A DNA stretch of 64,000 nucleotides from an uncultured Collinsella sp. (GTDB taxonomy: Bacteria; Actinomycetota; Coriobacteriia; Coriobacteriales; Coriobacteriaceae). The notes under the pieces were generated by a model, which had not been told where the DNA came from, ran no database searches, and worked only from the letters and a program-made list of their open reading frames with translations. Each line of letters opens with the position of its first letter. Positions within the stretch are counted from its first letter, which is position 1. Below, piece by piece: positions 19,922 through 26,985 of this stretch. The stretch is from NCBI GenBank assembly GCA_958369225.1, contig CATXID010000003.1, forward strand, positions 62,001 to 126,000, written 5' to 3'. Both the position numbers and the translations under genes were made by a program.

Positions 19922-19939
19922 GGTTCGTATCTACGAACC
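19922..19939. promoter_or_regulatory. Perfect 18-bp dyad, candidate operator
   Basis: GGTTCGTA-tc-TACGAACC is a perfect inverted repeat, 109 bases upstream of the LuxR-family gene start and 102 bases upstream of the divergent surface-protein start. The size suits a dimeric LuxR-type binding site, but no binding evidence exists. Confidence 0.5.
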
Positions 19940-19979
19940 TAGGCATATGGAATCGCTGGTCGCACCTTGGTGGTACAGG

Positions 19980-20014
19980 ACCACCACAAAGGGGACAGGC
20001 ACCTTTGTGGTGGT
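19980..20014. repeat. GGGGACAG palindrome upstream of the surface protein
   Basis: ACCACCACAAAGG (19980-19992) and CCTTTGTGGTGGT (20002-20014) are perfect 13-base arms around GGACAGGCA. It ends 26 bases before the ATG at 20041, so it would form in the leader of that gene. Confidence 0.75.
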
Positions 20015-20040
20015 GTAGTCCTTCGACCAAGGAGGCCGTT

Positions 20041-22026
20041 ATGTACGGAAGCCACTTTGATAAGCAAACCCAACGCGAGCGTACCTGCTCGCTGGTTCAC
20101 GGTACCTGGCGTTGTGTGGGTGCCAAAATAGCTTGCGCCGGTGCGTGCGCGCTTATGGTCGGTCAGCTGCTGCTGCCGAGCGTGGCGCTGGCGACGGAAT
20201 GCGCCGATCCCGCCGCTGGGACGGATGAGGTTGCCGTGGCTCCGGTGACGCCGACGGTTGCGGAGGATACGGTGGCTCCGGCGCCGGTACCGGTGGCTCC
20301 GGCTGCGCCGATGACTGACGCGGCTCCGGTGGCGCAATCTACGGCAGAACCTCAGCAAGATCAACAGGGCGCACAGGCGGCAACGGCGAACGATACGGTT
20401 GCTGCCAACCAAGATGGCTCTTTTGGCGACACCGACAGCTCGTCGGCAAACAGCGCCATCATGCCCTGCGGTGTGACCGATGTTGTTGGCGGCAGCGACG
20501 TTAGGGTCAATACGACCGTGGTTCCCCACTACACGGATTGCGTGCTTCCGAGCAATGTCACACTCGAAAAGGGCCAGTCGTATACCTATGATTTTCCCGA
20601 TGTTGAGGGCGGCATGCCGGATGAGCCGCTCTGCGAACTTGTCGAAACCAAGTACTACCGGGCCGATGCTGCTTCGGGCGCCCTGGCTGAAGTCCAGGAC
20701 GCATCTATGTCCGATGTGACGGCTCACTTTGAGCCTGTTGGCGATCACATGAGGCTGACGCTGACCTTTACGGGTGGCGCGGCAGGCGGTTCGTATCGAC
20801 TCACGCGCAATGAGGCTCTCTATATTGGCGCGGCACTGGAGTATACCGGAACTGACTATGAAGGCAGCTCGACTATCCTCAACGAAACCAGGTACGATTA
20901 TTACCTCCGCTACGCCATCAATCGCAAGATTACGCTTGTTGCGTCAGAAAACGAAGCCCTCCATAACCTGGACGTCAACGATGTGAAAACCGACTACGCG
21001 CCCGGCGAGGCGCCGCGTGCGACCGCGACGATTCCTGCCGCCGATGCCGATAAGTATGAGATCGCCTATGAGTGCTGGGAGGAAATGGAGCTCAATATGG
21101 AATCCGGGGAGTCGGTACCCGTTGCCTTCTGGTATTCCGACCCCGCGAAGTACACGCCGGGCATGAAGAAGATTGACCACTTCGAAGAGGGAAAGTTCTA
21201 CATGTACTCCGTTGAGCTGAGGCTCAAGGGCGACAATACCGTGGCCGATGACTGCAATATGAACGTCAACGGTCATTGGGTGCACCACATCAAGACCGTC
21301 AACGGCGTCTTCGCGCCAAACGCTGACAATATGCTGTGCGAGCAGCCGATCGACGAATGGCGTGCCATTGACGTTATCGAGATCAACGGTGCCATGACCA
21401 CCTTTAAGGCGGGCGACAGGCCGGTCTTTACGGCGGGTACTCCGGCGGGTTCCGACTCTATTCTCCAGTGCGAGTTCTGGACGGGCAGCGACGGCAGCGA
21501 AGTAAATTCCGTTGAGTTCTGGGACCAGCACATCACCAACCATATCGACGCCTTTAAGCCTGGCGTGACCTATCGCTACGGCCTGTACTTTAAGCCGGCG
21601 CGTGGTTTCTACTTTACGCCCAATACCAAGCTGAAGATCAATGGGGTTGAGTGTGGCTATCAGGTGGGCGAGGCAAGTGAGGTTGATCCCGAGAGCGGTT
21701 GGATTTACACCCTGTGGCTGAACACCAATCTGACGTTTACGCCTGAGACTATGCCTACTCCCAATCCGCAGCCCATGCCGGATCCCAACCCGACGCCGCA
21801 GCCTGAGACTAAGCCCGAGGCCAAACCTGAAGCTAAGCCCTCGGCCAAGCCGGCTACGACCACCACGGTGAGTAAGACGGTTGAGAAAACCACGCAGGCC
21901 AAGAAGAGCGATGCTGTCCTGGCTACCACGGGTGACACTACCGCGATGACGGTCGCCGCCCTGGGCATCGCCGGCACCACCGTCGCCGCTGCCGGTATCG
22001 CCGCGACCAAGCACCGCAAGCGTTAG
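20041..22026 (+). CDS. Cell-wall-anchored surface protein (LATTG sorting signal)
   Basis: A 661-residue secreted protein. The N-terminus has an extended basic region and a hydrophobic segment (IACAGACALMVGQLLLPSVALA), ending in a likely signal-peptidase site near residue 51. An Ala/Pro/Val-rich low-complexity stretch follows. The middle (about 140-570) is repetitive-looking but unrecognised, with aromatic- and Asp-rich blocks. A Pro-rich wall spanner (PTPNPQPMPDPNPTPQPE) precedes the C-terminal signal: LATTG at 627-631, a hydrophobic segment and KHRKR. LATTG departs from LPXTG at position 2. ATG 20041 follows AAGGAGG. Ligand unknown. Confidence 0.85.
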   Translation: MYGSHFDKQTQRERTCSLVHGTWRCVGAKIACAGACALMVGQLLLPSVALATECADPAAGTDEVAVAPVTPTVAEDTVAPAPVPVAPAAPMTDAAPVAQSTAEPQQDQQGAQAATANDTVAANQDGSFGDTDSSSANSAIMPCGVTDVVGGSDVRVNTTVVPHYTDCVLPSNVTLEKGQSYTYDFPDVEGGMPDEPLCELVETKYYRADAASGALAEVQDASMSDVTAHFEPVGDHMRLTLTFTGGAAGGSYRLTRNEALYIGAALEYTGTDYEGSSTILNETRYDYYLRYAINRKITLVASENEALHNLDVNDVKTDYAPGEAPRATATIPAADADKYEIAYECWEEMELNMESGESVPVAFWYSDPAKYTPGMKKIDHFEEGKFYMYSVELRLKGDNTVADDCNMNVNGHWVHHIKTVNGVFAPNADNMLCEQPIDEWRAIDVIEINGAMTTFKAGDRPVFTAGTPAGSDSILQCEFWTGSDGSEVNSVEFWDQHITNHIDAFKPGVTYRYGLYFKPARGFYFTPNTKLKINGVECGYQVGEASEVDPESGWIYTLWLNTNLTFTPETMPTPNPQPMPDPNPTPQPETKPEAKPEAKPSAKPATTTTVSKTVEKTTQAKKSDAVLATTGDTTAMTVAALGIAGTTVAAAGIAATKHRKR

Positions 22027-22063
22027 GTTTTGGAGACAGCGCCCATCCTCGGCTTTAGCAAAA

Positions 22064-22118
22064 TCTCAATCTGTAACACCAAGCTGCCCAAAACGGCTCC
22101 AGGTGTTACAGATTGAGA
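22064..22118. repeat. 55-bp palindrome (15-25-15), unit 1 of 2
   Basis: Left arm TCTCAATCTGTAACA (22064-22078), 25-base centre, right arm TGTTACAGATTGAGA (22104-22118). Same architecture as the array at 37917-38374. Confidence 0.9.
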
Positions 22119-22143
22119 CAAAGCGGGGGCGGCTGGAGAAATA

Positions 22144-22198
22144 TCTCGATCTGTAACAACTACGAGGCTCAACAGGGTCTAACTGTTACAGATTGAGA
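22144..22198. repeat. 55-bp palindrome (15-25-15), unit 2 of 2
   Basis: Left arm TCTCGATCTGTAACA (22144-22158), 25-base centre, right arm TGTTACAGATTGAGA (22184-22198). It starts exactly 80 bases after unit 1. The linker between the units resembles the reverse complement of the linkers at 38 kb. Confidence 0.9.
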
Positions 22199-22221
22199 CA
22201 AAACGACCGGGCAAGTCCTCA

Positions 22222-22256
22222 ACCACCACAAAGGTGCCTGTCCCCATCGTGGTGGT
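22222..22256. repeat. Degraded GGGGACAG palindrome
   Basis: ACCACCAC (22222-22229) and GTGGTGGT (22249-22256) pair; the interior AAAGGTGCCTGTCCCC is the complement orientation of the element at 19980-20014, with its right inner arm lost. Confidence 0.7.
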
Positions 22257-22272
22257 CGGGAGGCCGGCATAG

Positions 22273-22310
22273 AAAAAGTCCCCGCCGGGCGTGTGCTCGA
22301 CGGGGACTTT
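22273..22310 (-). terminator. Intrinsic terminator of the nfn operon
   Basis: On the minus strand AAAGTCCCCGTCG pairs with CGGCGGGGACTTT and is followed by T's (plus-strand A's at 22273-22277). Confidence 0.85.
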
Positions 22311-22338
22311 GCCGTTTGGTGGCTAGCGCTGCAGGTGA

Positions 22339-23748
22339 TTACTCGCCCAGCAGGCTCTTGGTGATGGAAGCGGCGGCCTTCTTGCCGGCACCCATCGCCA
22401 GAATGACCGTAGCGGCACCGGTGACGATGTCGCCGCCGGCCCAGATGCGGGGATCGGTGGTCTGGCCGGTCTCCTCGTCGGCGACGATGTAGCCCCACTT
22501 GTTGAGCTCCATCTTGCCGCCGATCTTGGCAGCGAAGGGATTGGCGTTGGTGCCGATAGCCGAGATCGCGACGTCGCAGGGAATCTCCTCGATGGCGCCC
22601 TCGATGGGCACCGGGCGACGACGGCCGGACTCGTCGGGCTCGCCGAGCTCCATCTTCTGGACCTTGACGGCGCACACGGAGCCGTCCTCGCCAGCGACAA
22701 ACTCGAGCGGGGAGACGAGCGGCAGAACCTCGACGCCTTCGGCCTTAGCGTGGTGCAGCTCGGCGCGACGGCAGGGCATCTCGTCCTCGGTACGACGGTA
22801 GGCGATGATGGCGTGCTCGGCGCCCAGGCGCTTGGCGGTACGGACGGCGTCCATAGCCACGTTGCCGCCACCAAAGACGACGACGTTCTTGCCGTGCTTG
22901 GTGGGGGTGTCGTACTCGGGGAACTTGTTGGCCTTCATCAGGTTCACGCGGGTGAGGTACTCGTTAGCGAAGAAGACGTTGGGCAGGTTCTCGCCGGGGA
23001 CGTTGAGGAACTTGGGCAGGCCGGCGCCGGTCGCCACGTAGATGGCGTCGAAGCCCTGCTCGAACAGCTCCTCGGCCGTGGCCATGTTGCCCACGACGGA
23101 GTTGTACTCAAACTTGACGCCCATGTCCTCCAGGCCGTCAATCTCGCGCTTGACGACTGCCTTGGGCAGACGGAACTCGGGGATGCCGTAGACCAGCACG
23201 CCGCCGCCGGTGAAGAATGCCTCGAAGACGGTGACGTCAAAACCGTTACGGGCAAGCTCGCCGGCGCAGGTGATGCCGGACGGGCCGGAGCCGACGACGG
23301 CGACCTTCTTGCCGTTCTTGGGGGCCATCTTGGGCGTGGAGGCGAGCTCGGGGCGATCGCCCAGGAAGCGCTCGAGCTGGCCGATGGCCACGGGCTCGGA
23401 CTTCTTGCCACGGATGCACTTGCCCTCGCACTGGTTCTCCTGCGGGCAGACGCGGCCGCAGATGGCGGGAAGCATGGAGTCCTCGCGGATGGTATCGAGA
23501 GCGCCGCCGAAGTCCTTTGCGCGAATCTGCTCGATAAAGCGGGGGATGTTGATGTTGACGGGGCAGCCCTCAACACAGAACGGCTTCTTGCAGTTGAGGC
23601 AGCGCTCGGCCTCAGCCAGCGCCATCTCCTCGGTGAAGCCCTTGTCGACGGGGCGGAAGTCGCAGGCGCGCTCGGCAGCCGGCTCCTCGTTATCGGGGGT
23701 GCGGGGCGACTTCATATCGGCAACGAAACGACCGTTAACTAGTGGCAT
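22339..23748 (-). CDS. nfnB: NADH-dependent reduced ferredoxin:NADP+ oxidoreductase subunit B (GltD-like)
   Basis: Large subunit of the flavin-based electron-bifurcating transhydrogenase NfnAB, which couples ferredoxin and NADH to NADP+ reduction. The 469-residue protein resembles the glutamate synthase small subunit: two [4Fe-4S]-binding Cys clusters (CLNCKKPFCVEGCP, about 49-62; CGRVCPQENQCEGKC, about 97-111), an FAD GxGxxG fold (VAVVGSGPSGITCAGELARNG) and an NADPH fold (VVVFGGGNVAMDAVRTAKRLG). The neighbouring NfnA gene, overlapping by 10 bases, is the reason to prefer Nfn over GltD; no gltB is present. A stand-alone GltA/GltD-type role cannot be excluded by sequence alone. A terminator lies after its stop. 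Confidence 0.88.
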   Translation of the reverse strand: MPLVNGRFVADMKSPRTPDNEEPAAERACDFRPVDKGFTEEMALAEAERCLNCKKPFCVEGCPVNINIPRFIEQIRAKDFGGALDTIREDSMLPAICGRVCPQENQCEGKCIRGKKSEPVAIGQLERFLGDRPELASTPKMAPKNGKKVAVVGSGPSGITCAGELARNGFDVTVFEAFFTGGGVLVYGIPEFRLPKAVVKREIDGLEDMGVKFEYNSVVGNMATAEELFEQGFDAIYVATGAGLPKFLNVPGENLPNVFFANEYLTRVNLMKANKFPEYDTPTKHGKNVVVFGGGNVAMDAVRTAKRLGAEHAIIAYRRTEDEMPCRRAELHHAKAEGVEVLPLVSPLEFVAGEDGSVCAVKVQKMELGEPDESGRRRPVPIEGAIEEIPCDVAISAIGTNANPFAAKIGGKMELNKWGYIVADEETGQTTDPRIWAGGDIVTGAATVILAMGAGKKAAASITKSLLGE

Positions 23749-24578
23749 GCGCAGCTCTTTTCCTCATAGGCCTTGAGGGACGCGCCCTCTTCGGAACGGT
23801 AAGCGGCCTGGCGGGCACGAAGGTCATCCCAGTCGACCAGGGTGGCATCGAAGTCGGGGCCGTCGACGCAAGCGAACTTGGTCACGCCGCCCACCTCGAC
23901 GCGGCAGCAGCCGCACATGCCGGTGCCGTCAACCATGATGGGGTTGAGCGACGCGGTGATGGGGGTGTCGTACTTCTGGGCGGTGAGGGTCGAGAACTTC
24001 ATCATCGGAACGGGGCCGACGCAGAAGACCTGGCTCACGGCCTTGTCCTGCAGCAGGCGCTCCAGCGGAGCGGTGACAACGCCCTGCTCGCCGTAGGAAC
24101 CGTCATCGGTAGTGATGTGGATGTGGTCCTCGTCGAGGAGCTCGCGGAACTGGTCCTCCATGAGCAGGAGGTCCTTGGTGCGGGCGCCCATGATGGCGTG
24201 CACCTCGTGGCCGGTCTCGACCAGGTGCTTGGCGACCGGGAAGGCAATTGCCAGGCCGACGCCGCCGCCAATGACGGCGCAGGGGCCCTCGGCCATCTCG
24301 GTGGGAACGCCCAGCGGGCCCACGACGTCGCGCAGCGACTCGCCGGCCTCGTAGGTGGAAAGCATCTCGGTGGTCTTGCCGATCACCATGAAGATGAACT
24401 CGACCCAGCCCTCGTCACCGTTCCAGCCGGCCAGGGTAAACGGGACACGCTCGCCCGTCTCGTTGGCGCGAACCATGAGGAACTGTCCAGCGTGCGCATG
24501 CTTGGCGATTGCGGGCGCCTCGATGCGGAACTTGAACACCTTCTCCGAGAACTGCGTCTTCTCCAGGATCTTATACAT
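23739..24578 (-). CDS. nfnA: NADH-dependent reduced ferredoxin:NADP+ oxidoreductase subunit A
   Basis: Small subunit of NfnAB, similar to the electron-transfer subunit of dihydroorotate dehydrogenase B. In 279 residues it has the FAD-binding barrel (HAGQFLMVRANETGERVPFTLAGW), the NAD-binding Rossmann segment (CAVIGGGVGLAIAFPVAKHL) and a C-terminal [2Fe-2S] ligand set in GMCGCCRVEVGGVTKFACVDGPDFD. It is the first gene of a two-gene operon with nfnB. A TATAAT -10 box is visible on the minus strand at 24684-24689, giving a leader of about 100 bases. Confidence 0.9.
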   Translation of the reverse strand: MYKILEKTQFSEKVFKFRIEAPAIAKHAHAGQFLMVRANETGERVPFTLAGWNGDEGWVEFIFMVIGKTTEMLSTYEAGESLRDVVGPLGVPTEMAEGPCAVIGGGVGLAIAFPVAKHLVETGHEVHAIMGARTKDLLLMEDQFRELLDEDHIHITTDDGSYGEQGVVTAPLERLLQDKAVSQVFCVGPVPMMKFSTLTAQKYDTPITASLNPIMVDGTGMCGCCRVEVGGVTKFACVDGPDFDATLVDWDDLRARQAAYRSEEGASLKAYEEKSCACH

Positions 24579-24952
24579 AGAACCCCTCTCTTGTTAGGGC
24601 CGCCGAACCGTGCCTCCACGGAAATGGACGGTAGCCCGAATAAAACCGTACGCGCACAGGCGTTGTGCAGACATACGGTGCAAATTATACCCTCATGGGC
24701 ATGTCGCTTACGTGTGTCTTCGGCGGTTGGTAAAAGGGTTTATCCACTTCGGCCCACCAAAGGGGGAGAGGTTTAGTTTGGTCAGTTTTATCAGGTAAAA
24801 CGGCAAAGGGAGCCGGCCTCGGGTTGTGATGAGGCCGGCCCCTTTTGGGGTGCTATGCGTGTATGGCGGCGCGCGGTTTATCGTGATGCCGCAACTGGGG
24901 CGTTTTGGCAGGTAAAACCTGCCAAAATAAGCCTGCCCCTAAATGATAGGTT
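24579..24952. other. 374-bp region between pth and nfnA
   Basis: No gene seen. Contains the nfnA -10 box (24684-24689, minus), a hairpin at 24811-24846 (GGCCGGCCTC/GAGGCCGGCC) followed by CCTTTT on the plus strand and a weaker T-run on the minus strand, probably the pth terminator, and the GGGGACAG-type repeat at 24903-24954. Confidence 0.7.
24684..24689 (-). promoter_or_regulatory. nfnA -10 box
   Basis: Consensus TATAAT on the minus strand, 105 bases upstream of the nfnA ATG. No recognisable -35 box. Confidence 0.5.
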
Positions 24953-24954
24953 TT
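24903..24954. repeat. GGGGACAG-type palindrome overlapping the pth stop codon
   Basis: TTTTGGCAGGT (24903-24913) and ACCTGCCAAAA (24917-24927) are perfect arms with a 3-nt loop. Read on the minus strand the whole element matches 9013-9054, beginning with the TAA stop codon of the upstream gene in both cases. Confidence 0.8.
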
Positions 24955-25582
24955 AGTGCTTGCCGTTGGCGGAGGCGGCGCCGTTGACATGGTCGCGGGC
25001 ATAGACCACGCCGTGTACAATCGCCAGGCCGGCGGCGTCGGCCGCGCGGGCGCAGGTGTCCTGGAAATCCTCGGCCTCGCGGGCGCGCAGCTGCTTGAGC
25101 ACGTAGTCTGCCACGGCCATCTTGCCGGGAGGGTTGCCGATGCCGGTGCGGATGCGGCTGAAGTCGCGGCTGCCCATCTTGTCGATGATGGAACGCAGGC
25201 CGTTGTGGCCAGCATGGCCGCCGCCCACCTTAACACGCACGTCGCCGGCGGGAATATCGAGCTCGTCGTGGATGACGAGCAGCTCCTCGGCCTTGATCTT
25301 GTACTCGCGGCAGAGCTTGGAGATGGGGCCGCCCGAGGTATTCATGTACGACTGCGGCTTGACCAGCACAATCTGGCGCTTGCCGCCCTCTTCCTCGGGG
25401 TCGTTGATGTTGATGAGCGCGACCTCGGCGCCGGCCTGGTTTTTCCAGTACGTGACGCCGGCCTGACGGGCCAACTCGTCGATCGCCTTAAAGCCAGCGT
25501 TGTGGCGGGTCTCGGCATATTCCTCGCCCGGGTTGCCGAGCCCGGCAACCATGCGAATCTTGAGCGGCTGTGCAGCTGCCAT
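24953..25582 (-). CDS. pth: Peptidyl-tRNA hydrolase
   Basis: Releases tRNA from peptidyl-tRNAs that drop off the ribosome. The 209-residue protein has the Pth signatures MVAGLGNPGEEYAETRHNAGF (with the catalytic His in ETRHNAGF), KPQSYMNTSG, HDELDIPAGDVRVKVGGGHAGHNGLRSI and RIRTGIGNP. I start at the ATG whose complement ends at 25582 because AAGGA lies five bases before it; an upstream in-frame extension of 13 codons lacks that support. Together with prs and glmU it forms a minus-strand group. The stop codon is part of a palindromic repeat. Confidence 0.96.
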   Translation of the reverse strand: MAAAQPLKIRMVAGLGNPGEEYAETRHNAGFKAIDELARQAGVTYWKNQAGAEVALININDPEEEGGKRQIVLVKPQSYMNTSGGPISKLCREYKIKAEELLVIHDELDIPAGDVRVKVGGGHAGHNGLRSIIDKMGSRDFSRIRTGIGNPPGKMAVADYVLKQLRAREAEDFQDTCARAADAAGLAIVHGVVYARDHVNGAASANGKH

Positions 25583-25699
25583 ATGCTTCCTTTCGTTACA
25601 CAAAAGTTCAATCAACGACAAAGGCTACCACGCCCGCCGAAGGCGAGGCTTTGCTTCAGCGAAATCCCACCAGACAAAAGCACGGCCGCGGCAGAGCGA

Positions 25700-25777
25700 G
25701 CCGCCGGAACAGAAGAAACCCCCGCGCGACCTTTGCGAAGCAAGGGGGAGCGCAGGGGTTTCTTCTGTTCCGGCGGC
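25700..25777 (+). repeat. Variable-stem/conserved-loop hairpin element, copy 3
   Basis: Arms 25700-25722 and 25755-25777 are perfectly complementary over 23 bp. The 32-nt loop contains CGACCTTTGCGAAGCAAGG followed by GGGAGCG, matching copies 1 and 2 near carB and purE. It lies 28 bases after the prs stop, in the same orientation relative to prs as copy 1 has relative to carB. Confidence 0.8.
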
Positions 25778-25805
25778 GATGCGCCGGGTTGCAAGGACGA
25801 TGCGA

Positions 25806-26792
25806 CTACAGCGCGAAGTCGCCGCCGACGAGCGTGGAGACGGGCTCCTCGTGGTAAACGGCGGAGATGGCCTGAGCGAACTCCTCGGCGACCGAGATGG
25901 TCTTGATCTTGCCGCCGACCTCGACGGGAATGGCGTCGGTGACGACGCACTCGACGATGGGGGCATCGTTCAGGCGCTCGATGGCCGGACCGGAGAAGAT
26001 GCCGTGGGTGGCGCACACGTAGATGTCGCCAGCGCCCATGGCCTTGAGCTCCTTGACGTTGGCGCACAGGGTGCCAGCGGTGTCGATCATGTCGTCGTTG
26101 ATGACGCAGGTCTTGCCCTTGATGTCACCGATGATGCCCATGACCTCGGCGGCGTTGTGGCGCGGACGGCCCTTGTGGGCGATGGCCAGGTCGCAGCCGA
26201 GCATGTCGGACAGCTTCTTGGCGGCCTTGGCGCGACCCACGTCGGGGGAGACGACAACCAGGTTGTCGGTGTCGAAGTGCATGTTGTTGTAGTACTGGCC
26301 AAACAGCGGCAGCGCGGACAGGTGGTTAACCGGAATATCGAAGAAGCCCTGGATCTGGCCCTGGTGCAGGTCGAGGGTGATGATGCGGTTGACACCGGCG
26401 CGCTCGAGCAGGTTGGCGACGAGGCGGGCGGTGATGGGCTCGCGCGGGCCGGCCTTGCGGTCCTGGCGGGCATAGCCGTAGTGGGTGATAACGGCGGTGA
26501 TGGAGCGGGCGGATGCGCGCTTGGCAGCGTCGGTGGCGATGAGCAGCTCCATGAGCATGTCGTTGACGTTGCCGCCGGCCACGGACTGAATCAGGAAGAC
26601 GTCGGCGCCGCGGACGGTCTCGTCGTAGCGGGCGTAAATCTCACCATTGGCGAACTGCTTTAGCGTAAGGCCCGAAAGCTCGACCCCAAGGTACTCAGCG
26701 ATCTTCTGAGCGAGGGGACGGTTGGAGGAACCGGAATACACGCGGATGGACTTGCGCATATTCTCCGACTTCTCGGGATCATTAATCGGCAT
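25806..26792 (-). CDS. prs: Ribose-phosphate pyrophosphokinase
   Basis: Makes PRPP from ribose 5-phosphate and ATP, feeding purine, pyrimidine, histidine and NAD synthesis. In 328 residues I see IRVYSGSSNRPLAQKIAEYLG, the flexible-loop region YGYARQDRKAGPREPITARLVANLL, DLHQGQIQGFFDIPVNHL and the PRPP-binding motif CVINDDMIDTAGTL. Full family length. An AAGGAGAAGG ribosome binding site precedes the ATG at 26792, and a TACAAT -10 box lies 47 bases upstream (plus-strand 26839-26844). A conserved-loop hairpin follows the stop. Confidence 0.97.
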   Translation of the reverse strand: MPINDPEKSENMRKSIRVYSGSSNRPLAQKIAEYLGVELSGLTLKQFANGEIYARYDETVRGADVFLIQSVAGGNVNDMLMELLIATDAAKRASARSITAVITHYGYARQDRKAGPREPITARLVANLLERAGVNRIITLDLHQGQIQGFFDIPVNHLSALPLFGQYYNNMHFDTDNLVVVSPDVGRAKAAKKLSDMLGCDLAIAHKGRPRHNAAEVMGIIGDIKGKTCVINDDMIDTAGTLCANVKELKAMGAGDIYVCATHGIFSGPAIERLNDAPIVECVVTDAIPVEVGGKIKTISVAEEFAQAISAVYHEEPVSTLVGGDFAL

Positions 26793-26935
26793 TACCCTTC
26801 TCCTTTATACATCGAATGCCATATAGATGCCTTGTTGCATTGTAACCGTGCGACGGGGCTTATCGAGTCTTGATAACGTCTTTACCGTCAACGGACACGA
26901 ACCGACCACTCATCCGGTCGCGCAGGTCACGATAG

Positions 26936-26970
26936 AAAAAAGAGCCGTCCCCATGGGAACAGCTCCTTTT
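26936..26970 (-). terminator. Intrinsic terminator after glmU
   Basis: On the minus strand GAGCTGTTCCC pairs with GGGGACGGCTC around a short loop and is followed by TTTTTTC. Confidence 0.75.
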
Positions 26971-26985
26971 GTGCTTGGTAAAACG

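Larger units (their letters stand above)
22027..22338. other. Intergenic region between convergent genes
   Basis: 312 bases with no gene. Contains two 55-bp TCTCAATCTGTAACA palindromes (22064-22198), a degraded GGGGACAG palindrome (22222-22256) and the nfnB terminator (22273-22310). Confidence 0.8.

Noticed and set aside
22339..24578. Glutamate synthase small subunit plus dihydroorotate dehydrogenase electron-transfer subunit
   Set aside because: The two genes overlap and neither gltB nor pyrD is present; the pair has the NfnB-NfnA layout.
25621..25665. Fourth conserved-loop hairpin (CTTTGCTTCAGCGAAAT resembles the loop)
   Set aside because: No long complementary arms flank it and the CCGGAGYGAAG part is missing.
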